From NCBI GenBank assembly GCA_023458875.1, contig JAEWXO010000030.1, forward strand, positions 1-21,696: DNA of 21,696 bases, read 5' to 3'. The notes below the pieces were generated by a model. That model had not been told where the DNA came from. It did no database searches and worked only from the letters and a program-made list of their open reading frames with translations. This stretch comes from Bacillota bacterium (GTDB taxonomy: Bacteria > Bacillota > Clostridia > Oscillospirales > Ruminococcaceae). Position numbers and translations under genes: made by a program. This document shows, one piece after another, positions 6,624-14,000 of this stretch (position 1 is its first letter; each line of letters opens with the position of its first letter).

Positions 6624-7148
6624 CTATAACTGAGCATCAAACTCTTTTTTTAATATTGCATAAATATAAAAATCATTGAAAATTTCCGGGTCTTCCTTGC
6701 TTGGGAAGAATTCTTTATGTAACGCCTCTTTTCGCATTCCGAGCCTTTTGGCGAGATTTTCCGATTTTACATTCCTTGTGTCAATCTCGGCAATAATACG
6801 GCGGACTCCGGGTTTTGAAAAGATATATTTCATAAATCCTCTGATACTTTCGTATGCATAGCCTTTACTCTGAAAATCAGCGCCAAAGGCATAGCCCAGC
6901 TCGTAAGTGCCGTATTCTTTATCTGAAAAATATATTTTGCCTATAACCTTGTTCTCAAGTACAACAGCAAAGAACTCATCACTGTCTGACAGTTTAACAG
7001 CCTCCTGAATACATGCTTCTCTCGTAAATGTCGGATAAGGTTCAAAATATGTTACATCCGGATCAGCTAGAATATCCGCAAGATCGTTATAATCATCCGG
7101 CATAAATTTTCTGACAGCCAAACGCTGTGTTAAAACTAAGTTCTCCAT
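6624..7148 (-). CDS. GNAT N-acetyltransferase (RimJ/RimL-like)
   Basis: A 174-aa acetyl-CoA-dependent acetyltransferase of the Acetyltransf_3 type. The N-terminal LVLTQRLAVRKFMPDDYNDL is the usual opening, ELGYAFGADFQSKGYAYES holds the acetyl-CoA pyrophosphate loop (Q-S-K-G-Y-A), and NVKSENLAKRLGMRKEA is the classic C-terminal helix. The ATG at 7148 is chosen over a GTG four codons upstream because AAGGGTG serves the ATG. The substrate cannot be read from sequence; relatives act on ribosomal protein N-termini, aminoglycosides or small amines. It stands alone between a gene remnant and a long empty stretch. Confidence 0.88.
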   Translation of the reverse strand: MENLVLTQRLAVRKFMPDDYNDLADILADPDVTYFEPYPTFTREACIQEAVKLSDSDEFFAVVLENKVIGKIYFSDKEYGTYELGYAFGADFQSKGYAYESIRGFMKYIFSKPGVRRIIAEIDTRNVKSENLAKRLGMRKEALHKEFFPSKEDPEIFNDFYIYAILKKEFDAQL

Positions 7149-8003
7149 TTTATTCACCCTTACTTTTTAGATTTTGATATGTGAAGACAGAGTTATTAAT
7201 TTCTGCCCCATTCTTCAGCTTGATTTTTTAATATTAAAATATTTTTTCAGATCGTTTGCAAAGTCCTCATAGGACCATAATTCTATATATAATAGATTTC
7301 AGGGTGGTTTTAAGAGTACCTGATGAACCTCTGCCACAGAGGAGTTCCGCTGGATTTAATTAAATTTCATAACAGTTATTATGTTTTTGATAAGGTATCG
7401 TCTTACTTTTGAGACATTCCGTTTTTGCCATTAAACAAACTGACGATTTATCTTTGAACATTTATTATAGCATAGTCTGGCGATAATTTCAATAATTATG
7501 AGACATATTGTGGTAAGAATTAAACTATTGGCATGATATAATGGATGAACTGTATGAGTTACCTTTGGGAAGAACTATAATCAGAAAATTTCATATTTCT
7601 TAATGACAAGTGTGGCAGATATTATTTAGTATTTCACGCTTATAATCCATAAAAAAGCAGTAACAGAAATGTTGCTGCTTTTTTAAGCCTAAATGATGCA
7701 TTTATATACTTAAAAAATGGAATTACATTTAAGATAAAATTTACTTTCGGTTTATTGATTTTAACGTAACTTATTTGTACTTAAACATATAATTTTGGTC
7801 TTTTTTATTGCATTAAAAGCCCAGTATATAAAAAATCATACAGTTAATAAAGAATAACCCATAAAATGGGGAATTATAATACAATAATTTTCAGAAATGT
7901 AGTATTTAAAATAAATTAAGTGGTTTAATATCACAAGACAAAGTATCCAATTTTGTATACAATGTAGAAAATGAAATATTTATAATCTAATGAAATATAA
8001 ATA
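7149..8003. other. Long intergenic stretch without an intact gene
   Basis: About 850 bases, strongly AT-rich. I see no complete gene. On the minus strand at 7215-7298 a 27-codon open piece reads SYEDFANDLKKYFNIKKSS and then a stop, bounded upstream by another stop, and looks like a C-terminal gene remnant. A small hairpin (CCTCTG-CCA-CAGAGG) lies near 7327-7341. A bidirectional terminator-like hairpin is listed separately. The rest is low-complexity A/T. Confidence 0.6.
7651..7684. terminator. Bidirectional terminator-like hairpin
   Basis: AAAAAAGCAGTAAC pairs with GTTGCTGCTTTTTT, giving a T-run on either strand. No intact gene leads into it on either side, which supports gene loss here. Confidence 0.6.
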
Positions 8004-8004
8004 G

Positions 8005-8033
8005 TTGCGAAAATGAAACATTAATGATATAAT
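8005..8033 (+). promoter_or_regulatory. Promoter of the coiled-coil / pilin / sortase operon
   Basis: TTGCGA (8005-8010), 17-base spacer, TATAAT (8028-8033), leaving a leader of about 65 bases before the ATG at 8104. Confidence 0.65.
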
Positions 8034-8103
8034 AATATTTAAAAGTATATTTTATAATTTTTAAAAAAACTTTATACCATATTCAGGGTGGCGTCAGTAA
8101 AAT

Positions 8104-8376
8104 ATGAGTAAAAATAAAGAACTTAAAAAACTTAAACGTTCAGATTTACTGGAACTGCTGTTTCAGCTTCAGAAGGAAGTGGAACATCTCAAATCGGAAA
8201 ATCAAGGTCTGAGAGAAGAACTTGACAACAGGATTATTATGATAAATGAGGTGGGAAATATAGCAGATGCTGCTATGAAGATTACAAATATTTTTGAAGA
8301 AGCTCAGAAATCCGCGGAAATTTACCTTGAAAGTATCCGTAAAAAAAACGAGACTGTTACGGACAGTACAGATTAA
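8104..8376 (+). CDS. Small coiled-coil protein of a sortase operon
   Basis: A 90-aa, highly charged protein. The N-terminus is lysine-rich (SKNKELKKLKRSDLLELLF), followed by a heptad-like stretch at residues 20-45 (LQKEVEHLKSENQGLREELD), then an amphipathic helix with EEAQKSAEIYLESI. No signal peptide or membrane segment. GGGTGG is about 11 bases upstream of the ATG. It is first in the operon with an LPQTG protein and a sortase, so a role linked to surface-protein sorting is inferred. The function is not known. Confidence 0.75.
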   Translation: MSKNKELKKLKRSDLLELLFQLQKEVEHLKSENQGLREELDNRIIMINEVGNIADAAMKITNIFEEAQKSAEIYLESIRKKNETVTDSTD

Positions 8377-8418
8377 ATGTATGAATACATGCCGTAATTT
8401 AACTGGGAGCGATGTAAA

Positions 8419-9334
8419 ATGTCAAAAAAATCGATGGCTTAGTATTATCGTCGCAAATGATTCAAAATGAAATAAAGAGGTTGCCGACATAATTGATGCA
8501 GAACATTTTAAGCTTTGCGACAGCTTTGCAGTATATCCTGTAAAATTTGATGTTACAAAAGATTCTGAATTAAAATCACTTGCCTATACGTTGTCAGCCT
8601 ACGCAGCATCAGGAAAAATAGTTCCTGAATATGTAAGGAAGTCAAAGCCGGAAGGAACACTTATCTTTGATAACATATCGGAAGGATATTATCTTGTAAA
8701 AGCAGAGCAGGTCACTGACGGATTCAAGGTGTATTCATCAACGCCGTTGCTTGTCTGCATTGCTGATGGCAGTAAGTACGGAAATCAGTGGAATATAAAT
8801 ACAACTGTCATCCCTAAAATAGGTCTGTCTTATGATGTTGAAGAGGATAAAACCATAAACTATGCTGTTCAGGTTACATGGCAGAATAAGCATGATGAGG
8901 AATCCGAAGTTTTTATTGAGTTCTACAGGGATGGAATTTTTTATGATAAAGTAAAGCTCAGTGATGAAAATAACTGGTATTACTGCTGGGACAATATATC
9001 TCCTCAGTTTAACTGGGAGATAAAACAGGCAGGTTTGCCGGAAAATTATTACGTAAATTATTACTGGGACTTTAAGGACGATAACGGTTTGAAAATAAAG
9101 CATCTTGAGATAATAAACACTTTCGAAGAGGACTTCAGATCTGAACCGTCAACAACAAATCCGGTCATGTCAGCTGAAGAAGGCATTCCGGTTACAGATG
9201 ACAATGTTGCGAATACATCAGACGAAAAAACACTTCCGCAGACAGGAATGAACATACTGCCGATACCGATACTATCATTATCAGGACTTTTTCTTTTGGG
9301 AATCGGATGGAATATCGTGAAGAAATCACGTTAA
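8419..9334 (+). pseudogene. LPQTG-anchored SpaA-like surface protein, 5' end broken
   Basis: From 8471 to 9334 the frame encodes 287 residues of a SpaA-type pilin-like protein: VADIIDAEHFKLCDSFAV, then GTLIFDNISEGYYLVKAEQ (the usual collagen-adhesin B-type strand), a second beta domain with repeated N-N-W-Y-Y-type strands, and a cell-wall sorting signal LPQTG with a hydrophobic helix (PIPILSLSGLFLLGIGW) and KKSR. No secretion signal is in frame. A good ribosome site (GGGAG) precedes ATG 8419, but that frame stops after seven codons (MSKKSMA), and the pilin frame has a TGA at 8468-8470. The only in-frame start, a TTG at 8591, has no ribosome site. The gene has therefore lost its signal peptide by frameshift and deletion, unless sequencing error or recoding is involved. 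Confidence 0.72.
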
Positions 9335-9346
9335 TCGGAGGAAAAA

Positions 9347-9979
9347 ATGAAGAATAAAAGAATCGGAGCGGTTCTGATGATCCTGGGCTTTTTGCTTATT
9401 ATTGCTTCAATAATAATTGCAGCCGGCAATTATTATCTGCAAAAAAAAGCACAAAAGTATTCAGACGAAATAGTAACACAGCTAAGGGAAATATATGATT
9501 TTCCTGAAGTTAATGAAAAAACAACGACGACAAAAGAAACCCCGCCTGTTCAGAAATCTGTTGAAATTAACAGTAAAACTGTCGCAGAGGAAAAGACATC
9601 TTCGCTGAACGGAGAGCTGTACATAGGGGTTATACAGATAATTTCACTTGGCATTGAGCTTCCTGTTGCTGAAAGTTTTAGTTTTGATAAGCTGAAAAAG
9701 ACTCCCTGCAGGTACAGTGGAGCTGTATATGAGGAAAATCTCGTAATATGTGCACATAATTATGCGTCGCATTTTGGGGGACTAAACAAGCTGGTAAACG
9801 GCGATGTAATACGTTTCATTGATTTCAGAGGGAGCGTCTGTACCTATTCGGTAGCGAGTATTGAGCAGATTGAACCTACAGATATTTATGCTGTAAGGGA
9901 TGAAGCTTACGCACTTGTTTTATTTACCTGTAATATTAGCGGAAATGCACGAATAATCGTAAAATGCGATCTTATGTGA
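9347..9979 (+). CDS. Sortase (class D-like)
   Basis: A 210-aa membrane-anchored transpeptidase that cuts LPxTG-type signals and joins the protein to the cell wall. It has one N-terminal transmembrane helix (residues 7-27), a threonine-rich stalk (57-85) and a C-terminal sortase domain. The catalytic residues are H137 (VICAHNYASHFGG), C195 (LVLFTCNISG) and R202 (NARIIVKC). No C-terminal transmembrane segment and no pilin-sortase lid motif are seen, which favours class D over class C. It starts 13 bases after the LPQTG gene with a strong GGAGG site. The intact enzyme beside a broken substrate suggests it serves other substrates elsewhere. Confidence 0.88.
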   Translation: MKNKRIGAVLMILGFLLIIASIIIAAGNYYLQKKAQKYSDEIVTQLREIYDFPEVNEKTTTTKETPPVQKSVEINSKTVAEEKTSSLNGELYIGVIQIISLGIELPVAESFSFDKLKKTPCRYSGAVYEENLVICAHNYASHFGGLNKLVNGDVIRFIDFRGSVCTYSVASIEQIEPTDIYAVRDEAYALVLFTCNISGNARIIVKCDLM

Positions 9980-10002
9980 ATTTAAAGATATATAATATAA
10001 TC

Positions 10003-10057
10003 CCCTTAAAGCATACGCCCCAAAAAAGAACGGCATATGCTTTAAGGGAATTTTTAA
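10003..10057 (+). terminator. Terminator of the sortase operon
   Basis: CCCTTAAAGCATACGCC pairs with GGCATATGCTTTAAGGG, followed by AATTTTT. A strong stem of about 17 bp. Confidence 0.85.
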
Positions 10058-10060
10058 AAA

Positions 10061-10140
10061 GGTATGGATATATGCCCGAGGGGCAGAGACACGACCGGAA
10101 AGCAAGGTCGGCGCCGCTTAAGTCGAAATCTCTGGATGAC
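10061..10140 (+). ncRNA. Structured repeat element, copy 3
   Basis: This is the third copy of the element found at 373 and 2478. It shares TATGGATATATG with copy 2, followed by GCCC-GAG-GGGC (10074-10084), the same hairpin as GACC-GAA-GGTC in copy 2 with compensatory changes. CAGAGA (10084-10089) can pair with TCTCTG (10129-10134), and CGACC with GGTCG around the loop GGAAAGCAA. The tail TCGAAATCTCTG matches TCGAAATCCCTG in copy 2. It lies just after the sortase terminator and before the convergent sod gene, so here it is not obviously a leader of any gene. Confidence 0.5.
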
Positions 10141-10174
10141 TCTGACACAAAGAGACAATCAGATTAAACGTACA

Positions 10175-10660
10175 TTAATATATCCTCTTGATCACACCAC
10201 ATGCAATTCTTGCACCGGAATTCCCTGAAGGCTGAGAAGTAAAGTCGTCAGGCTTATCGTGAATGACAACAGTTTTTCCGATAATATCAGATACATAAAT
10301 TCTGTTTGTCAGAAAAGACATATAGGCCATGCCGTTATTATTAAAGAGCGGCGGCATATCTCCGGAGTGCTGCGGATGATCACATTTAAATTTGTCATAG
10401 TGGCTTCCTGTATTCTCGAAAGGGGATGCTTCTGTTCCGGTGCATGAATCTCCTCCATGTATATGAAAACCAAATATTTTTGAATTGCATAATCCGGTAT
10501 CATGAGGCAGCCCGTTTATATTGGCATTAATAAGAACACCCTCATTTGCCTGATAGAAATAAACAGTGCCGTTTATATCGGAGTATGAATTACTTCCCTT
10601 TATAACAGCTATAGCATCAGGTTTTGATTTTACCTGAATATTGTCATAATTTTTTACCAT
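10175..10660 (-). CDS. Cu/Zn superoxide dismutase family protein, no signal peptide
   Basis: A 161-aa protein of the SodC fold. All metal ligands can be seen: H66 and H68 (FGFHIHGG), bridging H87 (GSHYDK), H95, H98 and D101 for zinc (CDHPQHSGD), and H134 (VVIHDKPDD). The disulfide pair C73/C154 and the active-site arginine R151 (SGARIACG) are also there. The zinc loop is shorter than in typical bacterial SodC. The ATG at 10660 follows AGAGGTGAT closely; a longer frame to 10753 lacks a ribosome site. With this start there is no signal peptide, unusual because bacterial Cu/Zn SODs are normally exported. It would convert superoxide to peroxide and oxygen, presumably in the cytosol. Confidence 0.86.
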   Translation of the reverse strand: MVKNYDNIQVKSKPDAIAVIKGSNSYSDINGTVYFYQANEGVLINANINGLPHDTGLCNSKIFGFHIHGGDSCTGTEASPFENTGSHYDKFKCDHPQHSGDMPPLFNNNGMAYMSFLTNRIYVSDIIGKTVVIHDKPDDFTSQPSGNSGARIACGVIKRIY

Positions 10661-10855
10661 AAAAATCACCTCTATACAGACTATGCAAAAATAGAAAAAA
10701 TGATAATCCATGTATAAGAATGATAAAATATTAAAAAAAACCTTTAAAAGCATATTTTCACATTTATTGCTGTTTTTATTTTTGTTTTTGAATGATATAT
10801 GTTATGAATTTTAAAAATATTATGTCAATTATTTTATAATATGCATAAAGAATTG

Positions 10856-10884
10856 TTGCTTTTTTTAAAATAATATGATATAAT
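10856..10884 (+). promoter_or_regulatory. Promoter of the sensor-GGDEF gene
   Basis: TTGCTT (10856-10861), 17-base spacer, TATAAT (10879-10884), then AGGTGAGGTGA just before the ATG at 10917. Confidence 0.65.
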
Positions 10885-10916
10885 AATTAAAAAATTATGA
10901 GGTGAGGTGACATAAT

Positions 10917-12869
10917 ATGAAGCGAAAGATTATAGGCTGTATAGTAAATGATCCTGAAAATGATTATCAGAGTAACATAATAGACGGGCTTATGACACAG
11001 TGCGGAAAATATGGCTATAATCTTGCGGTTTTTTCTCCGCTTGTTGATGTTTCTCACTATGATAAAATATATACTTCAGCTGAATTTAATATACTGAATC
11101 TTATAAATTTCGATCTTTTAGACGGTGTTGTTGTTGCTTCTGAACCACTCACAAGAGAACCGGAAAAAAAATTTTTTAACCTTACACAAAAAATACTTGA
11201 GGAAAAATGTAAAAAGCCAGTTATTACTTTAGATGTACCTATGGGCGATTACGATCTGGTCTGTGTTGATGATAAAAGCGCCTTTTTTCAGATTACGTCA
11301 CATATACTTGATTTTCATAAACGGAAAAAAATATATTTTCTTTCAGGTCCGGAAAATTTTAATATTTCAGAAATAAGAATAGCTGGTTTTGTTGAAAAAA
11401 TGAAAAGTGAAGGGATAGAAGTACCAAAAGAATATATTTTTTATGGAGATTTCTGGTATACAAGTGGAGGCTCGCTTGCCCGGAAGATTGCCTCAGGGCA
11501 GGTGCCTATGCCGGAAGCAGTTATATGTGCCAATGACCAGATGGCAATAGGACTGCAGAGGGGTCTTGCTGAAGCAGGAATCAAAGTTCCGGATCAGATT
11601 ATTGTTACAGGGTATGATGCCTCACAGGACGCGGCGCTTAACGGAGTAACAATCACTTCATTTTTACCCGATATAAGCGGTATGGCCCAGGAGGCAGTCA
11701 ATCGTATAAGACGGATAATCGAACCTGATGAACCTCTTATGAGCGTAGACAGATTTGATAAAAATAATTTATTTACCGGAATGAGCTGTGGATGTCAGAG
11801 TGATGTATCACACACAATAAAATTTCTTGAGTTGTCAATAATACGAAAAAAGAGAGATTTTAACAGAACAGATATCAAGGATAACGAAGATATCGGACGT
11901 TTTATAGAAAGCTATATGCTTGAGCACCTTACAGCTACTCAGCATCCAAGTCAGTGTCTTGTTGAAATTAATAAAATGATATATCTATGTAATCCTTATG
12001 ATCATTTTTTTCTGTGTGTAAAGTCTGACTGGCTGAATACCGAAGAAACACTTGTTGATGGATATCCTGATGAAATGATGTCTGTTATTCACGCTATATC
12101 GGAAACGGCTGAATTTAAATACGATGTCTCACAAAGGTATGCAAACAATGATTCCTGTCATAAGTTTAAAACTGAATTAATGCTTCCTGAGCTTTTTAAT
12201 GAAACTGATGAACCTTATGTTTTTTATTTTGTTCCGGTGCACTTTCAGGAAAATGTTCTTGGATATGCGGTTTTACAGTGTGACCTTGTAAGAAAAATAA
12301 AAATCACGTTTGTATTCCGTAACTGGATGAGAAACGTGAATAATGCTCTTGAAATGACGCGTGTTCAGAACAGAATTATGTCATTTTCACTTTATGATAA
12401 TATGACGGGACTATATAACCGCAGAGGAATGGATATGAAGCTTAATGATTATCAGTATACATCATTGCCGAATCCTATGTGTGCCGTATTTGTATTTGAT
12501 ATGGATGGGCTGAAAAAAATAAATGATACATATGGCCACTCTGACGGAGATTTTGGAATTATGTTAGTTGCTTCTTCCGTTAAACACGTAACCGGAGAGT
12601 CAGAAATTGCAATCAGAGCCGGCGGCGATGAATTTTATATAATCGGTATAGGTGAATATTCAGAAGAAATAATGGAACAAAAAGAAAGAGATTTCAGTTC
12701 AATACTCTCTGCCAAAAACCTTCTGTCAAATAAACCATACATAGTAACAGCAAGTGTAGGCTATCATATGATGCCGTTTTCAGGTCTGGATAAAATTCAG
12801 GAAACTATTGACATAGCGGATGAAAATATGTACAAAAATAAAGTTCTCAATAAAAAGCAAAGAATATAG
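10917..12869 (+). CDS. LacI-type periplasmic-binding-fold sensor fused to GGDEF diguanylate cyclase
   Basis: A 650-aa protein. Residues 1-290 are a LacI/GalR-like type 1 binding fold without the DNA-binding headpiece: IGCIVNDPENDYQSNIIDGL at the start, PVITLDVP, then AVICANDQMAIGLQRGLAEAG and VTGYDA. Residues about 300-490 are a helical/mixed linker domain. The GGDEF domain follows, with FDMDGLKKINDTYGHSDGD near 530 and the active site RAGGDEF at 569-573. No RxxD inhibitory site is present five residues before GGDEF, so product inhibition may be absent. There is no signal peptide or transmembrane helix, so the sensor is cytosolic and likely binds a sugar or related small molecule to control c-di-GMP synthesis. 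Confidence 0.9.
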   Translation: MKRKIIGCIVNDPENDYQSNIIDGLMTQCGKYGYNLAVFSPLVDVSHYDKIYTSAEFNILNLINFDLLDGVVVASEPLTREPEKKFFNLTQKILEEKCKKPVITLDVPMGDYDLVCVDDKSAFFQITSHILDFHKRKKIYFLSGPENFNISEIRIAGFVEKMKSEGIEVPKEYIFYGDFWYTSGGSLARKIASGQVPMPEAVICANDQMAIGLQRGLAEAGIKVPDQIIVTGYDASQDAALNGVTITSFLPDISGMAQEAVNRIRRIIEPDEPLMSVDRFDKNNLFTGMSCGCQSDVSHTIKFLELSIIRKKRDFNRTDIKDNEDIGRFIESYMLEHLTATQHPSQCLVEINKMIYLCNPYDHFFLCVKSDWLNTEETLVDGYPDEMMSVIHAISETAEFKYDVSQRYANNDSCHKFKTELMLPELFNETDEPYVFYFVPVHFQENVLGYAVLQCDLVRKIKITFVFRNWMRNVNNALEMTRVQNRIMSFSLYDNMTGLYNRRGMDMKLNDYQYTSLPNPMCAVFVFDMDGLKKINDTYGHSDGDFGIMLVASSVKHVTGESEIAIRAGGDEFYIIGIGEYSEEIMEQKERDFSSILSAKNLLSNKPYIVTASVGYHMMPFSGLDKIQETIDIADENMYKNKVLNKKQRI

Positions 12870-12906
12870 CGACAAATAACAGCCTATGATTTGAGTATTC
12901 ACTTTT

Positions 12907-12943
12907 CAAGCAAATCTGAAACATATACAGGTTTGCTTGTTTT
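12907..12943 (+). terminator. Terminator of the sensor-GGDEF gene
   Basis: CAAGCAAATCTG pairs with CAGGTTTGCTTG, followed by TTTT. Confidence 0.85.
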
Positions 12944-13061
12944 CTTGTGTATTTGAGGTGTATAATAAATTTGATAAATGTAAAAGAAAAGCCAGGATTA
13001 ATGTTATTCGTGAGAAATACTTATCGATACTTTCGAAGCAGACTGTTTCTGTACAGAAAAA

Positions 13062-13102
13062 CAGCGTTAAAATCTGTAAAAATATTACGGATTTTAACGC
13101 TG
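13062..13102 (+). terminator. Second terminator-like hairpin
   Basis: A 16-bp stem, CAGCGTTAAAATCTGT with ACGGATTTTAACGCTG, followed by CTTTATATTTT. No intact gene lies between it and the previous terminator; the ~115 bases between may be a decayed gene or a short untranslated transcript. Confidence 0.7.
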
Positions 13103-13115
13103 CTTTATATTTTAA

Positions 13116-13337
13116 TTATTTATAGATTTTAACAACCGGGGGCATGTTACCGGGGCTTATTGGACATGTTCTGAAAATTCTGATTCAAATATTCCTAAAT
13201 ATTTTGGAGAAATAGTATCAGAGCAAATTAATAAGATATTAACAGACAGAAATATTTTTCTTCCTGAATATCATAAGATTATTAATGAGGATAAAGATAT
13301 TGGTAAAATAAAAAGCTCCATAGCCTTATTCATGTGA
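13116..13337 (+). pseudogene. Unrecognised gene remnant (C-terminal piece)
   Basis: An open frame with no plausible start runs from a stop near 13113 to TGA at 13335-13337. It reads NNRGHVTGAYWTCSENSDSN, then PKYFGEIVSEQINKILTDRN and LPEYHKIINEDKDIGK, with protein-like composition and a helical middle. There is no ribosome site and it begins just after a terminator. I do not recognise the family. It is best read as the decayed end of a gene. Confidence 0.4.
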
Positions 13338-13389
13338 TTAATAAGAACCACCGCACAACCAGATTTCTCCGAAATAGACACAAGGGGCC

Positions 13390-13524
13390 CATGACAGTTC
13401 CTGAGCCGTTATATAACCCCGCTGCAGCGCCTGTGCTGTATCAGAACGTGTATGTTATAGTGATATGGATTCCGGGCGGCTATGGTCGTCCCTACAGGGC
13501 GGCAAAGGAATTCTTTCTGAAATA
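13390..13524 (+). CDS. Possible 44-aa ORF or remnant
   Basis: AAGGGG lies four bases before ATG 13390. The peptide begins MTVPEPLYNPAAAPVLYQNV, is rich in Pro, Ala and Tyr, and ends in a basic tail (PGGYGRPYRAAKEFFLK). It is more GC-rich than its surroundings. It could be a real small protein or, given its neighbours, a fragment. No function assigned. Confidence 0.3.
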
Positions 13525-13550
13525 ACTAGAATTGTAAAAGGAGCATAATT

Positions 13551-13580
13551 ATGATTGAGATAAACGGTGCATACAACTAA
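13551..13580 (+). pseudogene. Probable rtcB-like 5' stub (nine codons)
   Basis: An excellent ribosome site (AAAAGGAG, 8 bases upstream) leads into MIEINGAYN and a stop. The peptide resembles the first residues of clostridial RtcB-like RNA ligases (MIEIKGKYN). The rest of the gene is absent; the sequence passes directly into the 3' region of the convergent PRC-barrel gene. This would be a deletion scar. Nine residues is thin evidence. Confidence 0.3.
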
Positions 13581-13582
13581 AG

Positions 13583-13900
13583 CTATCTGTATTTTTTATG
13601 GATATACTGTTTCTTTTTCGGAATATCATCATTGAATATTATTCTTTCCGGTTTATTATCAGGTCTTCTCATTGATATTAGTATTGTTTCTCTGCCAATA
13701 ACTTTTATTTCACTGCATTTAATAATTATGTCTGATTCTTTTGACCATAATCTGAAAAGCCCTGATCTGCCATAAATCACAAGAGACAAAACCTTTGATG
13801 TCTCTGTATCAATTTCAATGTCATCAACAAAGCCAAGTTTTTCACCATTGTCAATATCTATTACTTCTTTGTTTTTCAACTCATTAAAACTGCATATCAT
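13583..13900 (-). CDS. PRC-barrel protein, YlmC/YmxH-type
   Basis: A 105-aa protein opening with SFNELKNKEVIDIDNGEKLG, then VDDIEIDTETSKVLSLVIYG, typical of the single PRC-barrel YlmC/YmxH family linked to sporulation in Clostridia and Bacilli. A basic tail (PKKKQYIHKKYR) follows. The biochemical role of the family is not established; PRC barrels usually mediate protein or RNA contacts. The ribosome site is weak (GAGCTGAT). Its presence hints that the host, or its ancestor, forms spores. Confidence 0.82.
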   Translation of the reverse strand: MICSFNELKNKEVIDIDNGEKLGFVDDIEIDTETSKVLSLVIYGRSGLFRLWSKESDIIIKCSEIKVIGRETILISMRRPDNKPERIIFNDDIPKKKQYIHKKYR

Positions 13901-13927
13901 ATCTATCAGCTCGTTTCATTAACAGGT

Positions 13928-13961
13928 AAAAAATTATGAGTCTTTAAAAAAAGACTCATAA
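13928..13961 (-). terminator. Terminator of the 2-hydroxyacyl-CoA dehydratase-like gene
   Basis: On the minus strand TTATGAGTCTTT pairs with AAAGACTCATAA and is followed by six Ts, about 40 bases after the stop at 14001. Confidence 0.85.
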
Positions 13962-14000
13962 CAAATATATTCTGATTTTCTGAAACTAATACATAGTTTA

